Program-made: the position numbers and the translations under genes
In this document: positions 24,838 to 32,834 of the stretch, one piece after another
Layout of the letters: each line of letters starts with the position of its first letter
How positions within the stretch are numbered: position 1 is the stretch's first letter
DNA from: Planctomycetota bacterium
GTDB lineage: Bacteria > Planctomycetota > OFTM77
Reading direction: 5' to 3'
Length of the DNA stretch: 64,000 nucleotides
NCBI GenBank assembly: GCA_029260795.1
Contig: JAJDCO010000130.1
Span: forward strand, 62,001 to 126,000
The notes under the pieces: generated by a model
Seen by the model: only the letters and a program-made list of their open reading frames with translations
Told to the model about the DNA's origin: nothing
The model's database searches: none

Positions 24838-25968
24838 GTGAGTGGTCAATCCTCCCGTCGACGATTCCGTTGGATCTACCTGCTTCCATTCGTGGTTTGG
24901 GCGGGTCTGGTCACCGAGCGAAGCCACCTCCGGGAGATCTACCGAGATGCGGGCTCCAGCAGCGTCGAACGCGTGGTCTCGGCGCGTCATGACTTCGTGG
25001 AGTACCAAGACTGGAATCCGCTGCGAGCCTGGACTTCGGAACGTTACGTCCGCGCTATCGAGAATCGGCTCCGTGAGGCCACCACCAACCTGAGCCGCGA
25101 GCTGGTCTCCGACATCCAACGCTCCATCCGAACAGGTTCCGGTGACTGGAGGCCGTTGGCGCTGAACACGCGACAGCTTGTCACCGCGGGCGGGCGCTCG
25201 GATGACGCTTTGAACAGCGCCTACCAAGCACTTCAAGACCACGTGCTCGAGCAGAGGCTTTTCGAGCCCGTTCGAAACGGTCGAATCAAAGATCCCCGGG
25301 AAGGTCTCCGACTCTGCCAGGAAGCCATGCAGCTCTTCGTCGTAACACAGCAACGTCCCGCCCTCACGAGATTGATGGACCAGTTCCGCCTTCAATGGGA
25401 CTATGCCGATTGTCACGCGATCACCCTCCATCGACAACGCTACCCGAGTGATCTCGACGGGCTCGAGGCACGGATGCGCCAGTACTTGCGGGATCATCCG
25501 CGCGGGCTGTTCCGAACCGCCGCTCGACACTATCTGTCGTGGAGCGCGCGGATCCGGAGCTACCGCCCCTATACCGTGCAGCTCGAGGAGATCTTCGTCG
25601 ACTCGGACCACGTTTCGACGGGTGATGGAGCCCCAGAGATCTACGTCACGATTCAGACGGGCCGGCGTACGATTCGGAGCGAACCCCTGCCAACCGGATA
25701 CCACCAGAAAGTTACTCAGCGGTTCGATCATGGCGTGCGTTGGCGGCGTGGTGAACCGATCCGGATCGAGGTTTGGGACTCGGACACCCTCCAGGACGAC
25801 GAGCTGTTCGAGCTCCAGCTTCATGGAGACCTGGCGCTCGACCAGATGAGCCGGAAGATCGTCCACCGAAACGGCCACTGGCTCCGCTTCCGAACGACCC
25901 TGGAAGTCCCGGAGCTCCCCGCCGTCCCTGATCTGCAGCCCGTAACCCTCGACGCTTCGGTGCGCTAG
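24838..25968 (+). CDS. Unrecognised membrane-anchored protein, possible C2-like C-terminus
   Basis: 376 residues from GTG 24838, divergent from glpD. A basic start and one membrane helix (about 12-25, WIYLLPFVVWAGLV) suggest anchoring with the rest outside. The middle part (50-250) is helical and Arg-rich. The C-terminal 110 residues look beta-rich: YTVQLEEIFVDS, PEIYVTIQTGRRTIRSEPL, EPIRIEVWDSDTLQDDELFE. Alternating strands with Asp-rich turns before DSD and DDE resemble a C2 or calcium-binding beta sandwich. No family is recognised with confidence. Confidence 0.75.
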   Translation: MSGQSSRRRFRWIYLLPFVVWAGLVTERSHLREIYRDAGSSSVERVVSARHDFVEYQDWNPLRAWTSERYVRAIENRLREATTNLSRELVSDIQRSIRTGSGDWRPLALNTRQLVTAGGRSDDALNSAYQALQDHVLEQRLFEPVRNGRIKDPREGLRLCQEAMQLFVVTQQRPALTRLMDQFRLQWDYADCHAITLHRQRYPSDLDGLEARMRQYLRDHPRGLFRTAARHYLSWSARIRSYRPYTVQLEEIFVDSDHVSTGDGAPEIYVTIQTGRRTIRSEPLPTGYHQKVTQRFDHGVRWRRGEPIRIEVWDSDTLQDDELFELQLHGDLALDQMSRKIVHRNGHWLRFRTTLEVPELPAVPDLQPVTLDASVR

Positions 25969-26015
25969 CGGCGCGGACTGGGCTCGGGAGCATCGAGCTC
26001 GTCCCCTCAAGAGCG

Positions 26016-27233
26016 TCAGGAGAGCCTCTTGGTCACTCGCTTTCCGTGAAGGCGGCCCGTCTGGAAGACGTCTCCGGCCAACGGGCTGACGTAGTCGACG
26101 AACTGAGAGTCAATGTCGTTGTCGCCTTTCAGGAACTCACTCTTGAGCGACTTGGTGTTGCCCGCGACGGAGTCGAGCGAGGTCACGAAGGTCTCACAAC
26201 GATAGGTGGAGCCATCAAGCCTCCGCAAGGCAATGCTCCCGTGCGGCGTTTCACCGACGGCCGCTCGAACGGCGGCCCGGCCGGCCTCAGCAGCCTCTTC
26301 CGCATCGACCTGCGAAGTGAATCCCGGAAATGAGCGCTGCAGGTAGCCGAGCGTGTCAGCACGGACCCGCAGCTTGCCAAAGCGGTCGGCAAGCTTGTCC
26401 CGGACGAGGCCCGCCAAGAAATCGCCAAGAGCTCCCGAACCGGAGAGCTGAACATTCCCATGCGAGTCGACTTCCGAGGACTGCATGACGAGCTTTCCCT
26501 GGGCGTCATGGACGCCTTCGGATACAGCGACGACACACCGTCCCAATCGCTCGTAGACTCCGGCGACGTCCTCGAGAAAGCTCTGCGTACTGAAGACCGT
26601 CTCGGGTACGTAGATCAGGTGCGGTCCGTCGTCCTCGTGCTGACGAGCCAGGATGCTGGCAGCCGTCAGAAAGCCCGCGTGCCGGCCCATGATGACGTCA
26701 ATCTTGATGCCCGGTAGCGATCGGTTGTCGAGGTTGTCCCCCAGGATCGCATGAGCGACGAATCGGGCAGCGGTGCCGTAGCCGGGACAATGGTCCGTCA
26801 CGAGCAGGTCGTTGTCGATGGTCTTCGGAACGTGATACAGACGCATCTCGTACCCGTCCCGCTCGGCCATCTCATGAACGATGTGGGCCGTTTCTGCGGA
26901 GTCGTTCCCACCGATGTAGAAGAAGTAACGTACATCGTGCGCCTTGAAGACCTCCAACAATCGCGCACAGTCGTCGGCGGTTGGCTTCATTCGGACCGAA
27001 CCGAGCCCTGCTGCGGGAGTCGCGGCAACAGCTTCGAGAGTGGCATCACTTTCCTGACGAAGATCGAGAAGATCTTCGCCCATGATGCCTCTTACGCCAT
27101 GCGCAGCACCGTAGATTCCCTGAATCTCTTCGTGCTTCAACGCCTCCCGTACGATGCCGACGAGACTTTGGTTGATGACGCAAGTCGGCCCCCCGGATTG
27201 ACCGATGACCGCGTTGCCTTTGAGCTTTGCCAA
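26016..27233 (-). CDS. pfp: Pyrophosphate-type 6-phosphofructokinase
   Basis: 405 residues from TTG 27233, which has a strong GAGGAG site 6 bases upstream and gives the normal opening AKLKGNAVIGQSGGPTCVIN; an ATG at 27290 lacks a site. Motifs: GGNDS (about 108-112; the second Gly/Asp pattern of PPi enzymes instead of GGDGS), PKTIDND (136-142, Lys diagnostic of PPi use) and MGRHAG (182-187, fructose-6-phosphate binding). It phosphorylates fructose-6-phosphate with PPi, reversibly, in glycolysis/gluconeogenesis. It is the last gene of the recN-manA-rluB run. Confidence 0.93.
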   Translation of the reverse strand: MAKLKGNAVIGQSGGPTCVINQSLVGIVREALKHEEIQGIYGAAHGVRGIMGEDLLDLRQESDATLEAVAATPAAGLGSVRMKPTADDCARLLEVFKAHDVRYFFYIGGNDSAETAHIVHEMAERDGYEMRLYHVPKTIDNDLLVTDHCPGYGTAARFVAHAILGDNLDNRSLPGIKIDVIMGRHAGFLTAASILARQHEDDGPHLIYVPETVFSTQSFLEDVAGVYERLGRCVVAVSEGVHDAQGKLVMQSSEVDSHGNVQLSGSGALGDFLAGLVRDKLADRFGKLRVRADTLGYLQRSFPGFTSQVDAEEAAEAGRAAVRAAVGETPHGSIALRRLDGSTYRCETFVTSLDSVAGNTKSLKSEFLKGDNDIDSQFVDYVSPLAGDVFQTGRLHGKRVTKRLS

Positions 27234-27406
27234 GATACTCTCCTCAACCTCTCTCTCGGTCTGGGCGGCCCGATCGGAGTTGATGACCATCGCGATCGGA
27301 CCATGTGGCTAGGTGGCGCACCCTTCACCCGCAGTCTCCTCTGCCTGGCTGGGAGCCGCGGTCGGGGCACAGAATACCGCATGGCGTTCGAACACGATAG
27401 CGCGGC

Positions 27407-29254
27407 TCACTCCTCGTAGGTGAGTCGCTCTCGTGCACCGGGGGCTAGCTCGAGCATTCGCCGCTCGCGAACGCCACCACGAGAGTCTCGGACTTCGAGC
27501 TCGTAGCTACCGGGCGGAATCCAGCCTGTAACGAATCGGCCGCCGCTATCAGTCGGGAGCTCCAGCTGCAGCCGATCGCTCAGCAGGCGAACGCGTCCAC
27601 TGCGCGTGATCGAGCCGTCCAGGTCTCGGTAGGCGATCCGGCCGGATGCCGAGGCCCTGCGCTCGATCTCGACATCGAGACTCCGAGTCTCGCCAAGTAT
27701 AATCTGCGCCACGGCCCGGTCCAAACCGACACCGGAGCCGGCGAGAAAGACCGCCACCTCGCCGCTCGCGACATTCTCCAATCGAAAGGTCCCATCAGCA
27801 GCAGACGTCGCAATCTGTGCTTCTTTCGCTCGAGCCGTCCGGAGAGACTCTTTTCCGATTCGATTGCCACTGCCTCCCCCGATCCAGACGGACACGCCCG
27901 AAAGGGGCACACCGTCATCGCGGGTCACTCTCCCTTGCAGCGTCGTCGGTGGTCGGTCGTCCAAGTAGACCCGTACCGGCTCTGCAGACCGCCCCGGTCG
28001 AAGCTCGAATGGCTCGCGGCCATACCAGCCGCCTGTTTGAACCCGTGCCACGTAGGACCCCGGCGCGACGGTGCCCACGTCCACCTGGCCCGGGCGGTCT
28101 GGACGCGTGCTCGCGAACGAACGACAGAGCACTTCCTCCCCAGTTCCAGTCTCAAGAGTGAGCTCCAAGGCTCCTCGATAGGGATCACCTTTGGGTCCGA
28201 TCATGACGAACTCGAGCTCGAACCCCGGTGTCACTTCGAGGATGACGTTCGAAGTCGGTGCAGTAACGGTGACCACCTGCGGCAACAAGTAGCCGCTCGC
28301 CGTGACGTTCAGGTCGTACAGCGCACTCAACAATCCGGTGATCTCGAAGTGCCCATCTTCTCTCGTCGTATCGGATGCTCGACTGCTCGCACCTGGCGGT
28401 AGAGGTCCTTTCGCGGAGACGGTCGCACGGGGTACGGGTCGCCCTTCCACATCTCGTAACAATCCTCGAATCCGCGCCAAGGGCCGCAGGTCGAGATCGA
28501 TGCCGATGACCCGTTTCCCCTCGGCGGTCATCTCGACCACACGCTCGGCTGGCTGGTGCCCCGACGCCATCGCGAACACCCGCCAGCTTCCCTCCGGCAC
28601 TCCACGGAGAACGTAGCGTCCCTCCGCATCCGTCATTCCGCCAGACGCGGCCGTCCGTACTCGTGCTCCTTTCAACGGTTTGTCGTCCGGTCCGTAGACG
28701 CGTCCTTCGACGACACCTCCGACCTCGAGCACCAGCTCACAATGAACGGTTCCGTCTGACCCCGGCGCCTGGTCGTCGAGGCGCCGGGGAGCGAACTCCG
28801 GATGCCACACCAAGAGGCCGACCGCTTCTCCTTCGAAAGGGACGAGACGGTCGAACACCCCGAGCCGGTTGGTCGCAATGTTCGCCGGCCGCCGGCTCGC
28901 TTCCTCGATCCAAGGCGCGCGACCCGTCTCGCCGATGATGACCTGCGCTCCCTCGACGGGCCTTCCGTCGGCATCGAGCACCCGACCGATGACCCGGACC
29001 TCGGAGAGTGGCGACGGCTCCTCGCCAATGGGGTCCGAGACCTCTGAAGGAGGGAGAGGCTCTGGCCCTTCTGACTGGTCAAGCGTGTCGGGCGTGGGTC
29101 CGAGGGCCTCGATGCCAGTGGGAGCCGTGGCGAGGGGCCGCTCGGTCTCGTTCAGCCAAAGCACCAAGAGCAGAGCGGCTATTGCTGCAACGACAACAAG
29201 AGAGATGGCCACGAGGTTTGCATGACCGATCTCACGGTGCGGAGGTCCAATCAT
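27407..29254 (-). CDS. Membrane-anchored protein with repeated carboxypeptidase-regulatory-like domains
   Basis: 615 residues from ATG 29254, which precedes a membrane helix (about 16-35, VAISLVVVAAIAALLLVLWL). The outer part contains at least five prealbumin-like CarboxypepD_reg modules, recognisable by V.G.V.D.DG.P..GA.V strings: VIGRVLDADGRPVEGAQVII, VEGRVYGPDDKPLKGARV, IRGLLRDVEGRPVPRATV, LQGRVTRDDGVPLSGVSV and ASGRIAYRDLDGS. No peptidase motif is present, so these act as surface adhesion or scaffold modules. Common in Myxococcota, Acidobacteriota and Planctomycetota. Confidence 0.9.
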   Translation of the reverse strand: MIGPPHREIGHANLVAISLVVVAAIAALLLVLWLNETERPLATAPTGIEALGPTPDTLDQSEGPEPLPPSEVSDPIGEEPSPLSEVRVIGRVLDADGRPVEGAQVIIGETGRAPWIEEASRRPANIATNRLGVFDRLVPFEGEAVGLLVWHPEFAPRRLDDQAPGSDGTVHCELVLEVGGVVEGRVYGPDDKPLKGARVRTAASGGMTDAEGRYVLRGVPEGSWRVFAMASGHQPAERVVEMTAEGKRVIGIDLDLRPLARIRGLLRDVEGRPVPRATVSAKGPLPPGASSRASDTTREDGHFEITGLLSALYDLNVTASGYLLPQVVTVTAPTSNVILEVTPGFELEFVMIGPKGDPYRGALELTLETGTGEEVLCRSFASTRPDRPGQVDVGTVAPGSYVARVQTGGWYGREPFELRPGRSAEPVRVYLDDRPPTTLQGRVTRDDGVPLSGVSVWIGGGSGNRIGKESLRTARAKEAQIATSAADGTFRLENVASGEVAVFLAGSGVGLDRAVAQIILGETRSLDVEIERRASASGRIAYRDLDGSITRSGRVRLLSDRLQLELPTDSGGRFVTGWIPPGSYELEVRDSRGGVRERRMLELAPGARERLTYEE

Positions 29255-29349
29255 CGGAGGAACGATCCTTCGGAGCAGGGCAGGTTCCTGTCGCCTACCG
29301 TAGCACACGGCTCGCGAGATGGCGATTCCGCGAAGTCGCTCTGGGAATC

Positions 29350-29928
29350 TCAGCTGCCATGGCGATCGAGGAGATCCAGGAGAGCCCGTACGTTGTCGCA
29401 AGCGAGATAGAGGCCGCGCAGACGGGGATCCAGCAGGCGCTCGAGGGCGTCTCGATCACTCGAGCGCCCTACGAATACGTTCGAACGGTGTCCTCCCGCC
29501 ACGAAGCGCCCTTGTGAGAGCTGGCAGCCCGCGAAGCTCCAGCTCGACAAGGCCGTCTCGACAGCGATGACCTTCAGCCGGTGCCGTTCTCGAAGCGCTT
29601 CTTCGAGACTCGACCATCCACTTCCGCCCAGATCCTCGGAGGCTCGTTCGACGAGGTCCAAATCATGAAGGTCCTCCCACAGGGATACACGGTCTTCTGG
29701 ACGGTACTCGCGGCTGCGCCAAAGTTGGAGATCGCCTTTCTCCGCTCCCAGAATTCGCAGTCGAACCCTCTCTCCATCGATCACGCTCAGGTCGAAGTGA
29801 CGCCTCCCCGGCAGCAACCAACGCCGTTGATGCTCGTGAAGGGGAGTGCTCGGATCCGATCGGGGTGGAATCAACTCGGGATCCAGGCTTTGGAAGGTCT
29901 GCCATTCCCATCCGGTCCGCCAGCTCAT
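29350..29928 (-). CDS. Unrecognised protein coupled to the MazG-like gene
   Basis: 192 residues. The ATG overlaps the stop of the MazG-like gene by 4 bases (ATGA), which argues it is real. No signal peptide or membrane helix. It is rich in Arg, Leu, Trp and Asp (RRWLLPGRRHFDLSVIDGER, LQLWRSREYRPEDRVSLWEDL) and ends in a helical segment (DALERLLDPRLRGLYLACDNV). No family recognised. Confidence 0.72.
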   Translation of the reverse strand: MSWRTGWEWQTFQSLDPELIPPRSDPSTPLHEHQRRWLLPGRRHFDLSVIDGERVRLRILGAEKGDLQLWRSREYRPEDRVSLWEDLHDLDLVERASEDLGGSGWSSLEEALRERHRLKVIAVETALSSWSFAGCQLSQGRFVAGGHRSNVFVGRSSDRDALERLLDPRLRGLYLACDNVRALLDLLDRHGS

Positions 29929-30262
29929 GAGCCGATCCCCTCATCGCTCTTGAATCGGCTTCGGTCCCGGTGGGCACACTTCATCACGACTTCTTCTAGC
30001 TCGCTCTGGAGGTCCAGTCCTTGTGAGTTCAAGAGGCATACGGCCGCGAAGATCAAGTCCGCGACCTCTTCACCGAGTCGTTGTGAGGCCTCGCTCATCT
30101 TTTTCGGTTTCTCACCGAACTGGTGGTTCACGCCCGAGCCACTTCCCCAGCTTCTTCGCATATCCGGGCTACGTTGGCCAAGGGTGAGAAGTACCCGGAA
30201 CCGGAAACCGAAACGACTTCCTCGACACGATCTTGGAGGTCTCGAAGTGTCCATTGAGGCAT
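29925..30262 (-). pseudogene. MazG/YpjD-like nucleotide pyrophosphohydrolase, frameshifted
   Basis: ATG 30262 (after CAGGA) reads MPQWTLRDLQDRVEEVVS ... GYFSPLANVARICEEAGEVARA and stops at a TGA near 30128-30130. The next frame continues VNHQFGEKPKKMSEAS ... LGEEVADLIFAAVCLLN to 29925. Together they match the single-domain MazG protein YpjD of Bacillus (GYFSPL, EELGELAREVNH, GEKPKK, EEIGD). One missing base around 30130-30136 would restore a ~112-residue protein. The metal-binding EExxE lies before and ExxD after the break, so the active site is split. A sequencing error, a recent mutation or recoding are all possible. Confidence 0.85.
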
Positions 30263-30355
30263 CGCGTCATCCTGCCGTCCGCTTCAATCGTCTTCGGCTG
30301 CGAAGTGTCTGGTGCTTCGATGACTTGGCTAGTCAATCGGGCGTGCCCCGACTTT

Positions 30356-30832
30356 TCAAAGCCTCCGCAGGCGAGGGTACTTGATGCGCAGCCCGTTCTG
30401 AACCCAGAGAGGCAGTCCAGGCCATTGAAACTCCAACTCGTCGAGGTCGTCACGATCGAGGTCGACCACGATCCGACCTTCGTCTTCACCGACGAGTAGT
30501 GGAGTTCGATGAGTCTCTCCAAGCCGTCCGAGCACTTTGGTCGCCACGACCTGGCGGGGGTCGGGAGGATCGGAAACGAGCTCGCGAACCTCGAGACCGC
30601 GAAGCACTTGATGCAGGTACGTACTGAGGAGTCCGATGTCCGATTCGAAACCTTCGAGCGGCTCGCTCAGGGTCAGGCCGATCTGTACTCGCCCCGCACG
30701 GATCTGCGAGGCGACGGCTCCATCATCGAGATGATCTTCGAGATCCAACCGATAGTCTTCGAGAATCATGGGAAGATTCTGACGATCGGTCCCACTCACC
30801 TCGAAAGCCAGGTGATAGTGGAACAGGATCAA
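30356..30832 (-). CDS. Unrecognised small protein after rluB
   Basis: 158 residues if read from TTG 30832, whose TTGA overlaps the rluB stop; an ATG at 30769 would give 137. The frame further upstream is a shadow of the rluB C-terminus. The protein is acidic and mixed alpha/beta (LRGLEVRELVSDP, RQVVATKVLGRLGETHRTPLL, GRIVVDLDRDDLDELEFQW). No signal peptide and no known family. Placement inside a tight run supports expression. Confidence 0.68.
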   Translation of the reverse strand: MILFHYHLAFEVSGTDRQNLPMILEDYRLDLEDHLDDGAVASQIRAGRVQIGLTLSEPLEGFESDIGLLSTYLHQVLRGLEVRELVSDPPDPRQVVATKVLGRLGETHRTPLLVGEDEGRIVVDLDRDDLDELEFQWPGLPLWVQNGLRIKYPRLRRL

Positions 30833-31686
30833 CGCGGTCGCCCGCCCCGCCCTGGCTTGGTGGCTCCGCGGGGGGCTCGAGATCGAGCGGTTCCTGGCCG
30901 AGAATGTCGAGCTCCTACGGCTCCACCAGGTTGACGCCGCGATCGGCCTGGAGGTGCCTCGGGACTGTGCTCGTCCCAGGCCTTCAGATCCTTGATCTCT
31001 GAAAACCCAAGAGGTCTCCATCCACCCGTCTTGAGGCCCCGGTCGTCGAGATAGCCGATCCGAATGCGGCGAAGATGCCGGACCGGGAATCCGACTTTGG
31101 CAAACATCCGGCGAACTTCTCGATTCCGACCTTCGAACAGGACCACCTCGAGGAGGGAGTGCTCCTTGCCTTTTCGCTTGAGAGTGATCCGGACCGGCTT
31201 GACCTTCCCTTCGGAGAGCCAAACTCCTTGTCGCATCTTCTCGACGTCTTCCACCGTAATCTGGCCCCGAGCCTTCACGATGTACGTCTTGGGTATCTTG
31301 AAGGTCGGGTGCGTCAGCCGGTTGGTGAGATCTCCGTCATTTGTGACGACGATCAGCCCTTCGGAGTCCTCATCGAGCCTGCCTGCGCAATAGATCCGTC
31401 GTTTGTCGGGAATCAGGTCGATCACTCGTTGTCGACCGAGCTGGTCACGATTCGTGCACAGGAACCCCTTCGGCTTGTTCACCAAGTAGGCCACGATCTT
31501 CTCGGCGCGCACGGGCTCGCCGTCGAAACGGATGTCCGCGGTGCCCGGGTCGACTCGTGTCGCGACGTCGACGACGACCTTTCCATCGACCATCACTCGC
31601 CCCTGCTCGATCAAAGTCTCACAGGATCGGCGAGAACCGAGGCCGGCATGGGCGAGAATCTTGTTGAGCTTGTCCGTATGCGTCAT
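30829..31686 (-). CDS. rluB: rRNA pseudouridine synthase RluB/RsuA family
   Basis: 285 residues from ATG 31686, overlapping the manA stop by 4 bases. An S4 RNA-binding domain covers about 5-48 (LNKILAHAGLGSRRSCETLI). The RsuA/RluB catalytic core follows with VNKPKGFLCT and the catalytic Asp105 in AGRLDEDSEGLIVVTNDG, then the KTYIVKARG and GRNREVRRMF motifs of the subfamily. A basic, Pro/Arg-rich tail of about 45 residues ends it. It converts a uridine in large-subunit rRNA (23S U2605 in E. coli RluB) to pseudouridine. Confidence 0.94.
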   Translation of the reverse strand: MTHTDKLNKILAHAGLGSRRSCETLIEQGRVMVDGKVVVDVATRVDPGTADIRFDGEPVRAEKIVAYLVNKPKGFLCTNRDQLGRQRVIDLIPDKRRIYCAGRLDEDSEGLIVVTNDGDLTNRLTHPTFKIPKTYIVKARGQITVEDVEKMRQGVWLSEGKVKPVRITLKRKGKEHSLLEVVLFEGRNREVRRMFAKVGFPVRHLRRIRIGYLDDRGLKTGGWRPLGFSEIKDLKAWDEHSPEAPPGRSRRQPGGAVGARHSRPGTARSRAPRGATKPGRGGRPR

Positions 31687-32678
31687 CGCGTGAATTCCGG
31701 TATGGAAGGATACACTCGGAGTACGGTCAGGTTCTCGATCGCCTCGAGCTCCGGCGTCGAATGATCGGCCGGTAGGAAGACCGTGTCTCCCGTTTTCAAT
31801 GGCAAGCCTCCGTCCGCGACCCACAGCTTACCTTTTCCGGACAAGACGAGAACGATCTCGAATGTTCCGCTCGATTCCGACCAGGTGGTCCGCCCGGGTC
31901 CGACTTGCCAACGCTCGATACCGTAGAACGGGTTCTCGACCAGACGTTCGCGCCGGGCGTTCTCGTGGGCCATCTCGGCTGGTGCGACTTTTCGAGGGGC
32001 CGTCGCCTCGAAGTCCAGGGCCGCCAGCGCCCTTTCGACATGCAGCTGACGCGGTCTCCCGTCGAGACCGACTCGTCCCCAGTCATGGAGGCGAAAGGTC
32101 CAGTCGCTGTTCTGCTGAACCTCGGCGAGCACGATGCCCGGGCCGATCGCATGAGGAGTGCCGGGCGGAAGGTCGATGACATCTCCGGGAGTGACGGAGA
32201 ACTCGTCCAGACAGCGTTGAGGTTGACCCGCCTCAAGAGCCTCGGCGAACTCCCGCCGATGGACTCCGGGCCGAAAACCACGGTACAGCATCGAGGACGG
32301 CTCAGCGGCGAGGATTACCCATGTCTCCCACTTTCCCCGATCCGGGCCGGGTAAGCTTGCCGCATTCCCGTCTGACGGGTGAACTTGAACCGAGAGTTGC
32401 TCCCGTGCGTCGAGCAGTTTGACCAGCAACGGAAATGGCGACCGCGAAAGCGCCACTCCCAGCCAACGCTTGGGGTCCTCGCTGAAGAGCCGGTCCAGAC
32501 GCACTCCTGCATCAGGACCGGATGCGACACGATTCGTGTCCTCTCCACGTACCGTCACCTCCCACGACTCACCGATCCGAGCTTCCGGAAGGTGCTTTCC
32601 AGAGACTGAGGCGAGTCGACGGCCTCCCCAGACTCGCTCCTTGAAGATCGGAATGGTCTTGATGGGTCCTACCGGCAT
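31683..32678 (-). CDS. manA: Mannose-6-phosphate isomerase, class I
   Basis: 331 residues. The cupin metal site is visible: QVHP (Q98, H100), KWETW (E118), and PPGTPHAIGPG with the fourth ligand His near 176. The opening IKTIPIFKERVWGG and the motif AEVQQNSDWTFRLHDWGR are characteristic. It interconverts mannose-6-phosphate and fructose-6-phosphate using zinc, feeding GDP-mannose for glycans or entering glycolysis, which fits the downstream pfp gene. The stop overlaps the rluB start. Confidence 0.95.
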   Translation of the reverse strand: MPVGPIKTIPIFKERVWGGRRLASVSGKHLPEARIGESWEVTVRGEDTNRVASGPDAGVRLDRLFSEDPKRWLGVALSRSPFPLLVKLLDAREQLSVQVHPSDGNAASLPGPDRGKWETWVILAAEPSSMLYRGFRPGVHRREFAEALEAGQPQRCLDEFSVTPGDVIDLPPGTPHAIGPGIVLAEVQQNSDWTFRLHDWGRVGLDGRPRQLHVERALAALDFEATAPRKVAPAEMAHENARRERLVENPFYGIERWQVGPGRTTWSESSGTFEIVLVLSGKGKLWVADGGLPLKTGDTVFLPADHSTPELEAIENLTVLRVYPSIPEFTR

Positions 32679-32834
32679 GCTCGTCCCTGTCTCTCACGAG
32701 CCTTGGGCGGCGTCCAGCGTTGGACAGTTCCGCCCTCTCGGCTCGCCCGATCTCAGCCGGGAGCATAGCACCGGTGCACAGTCGCGATCAAACAGGCCGT
32801 GACAACAGCACTTCCCGCCCGCCCTTCCGAGGAC

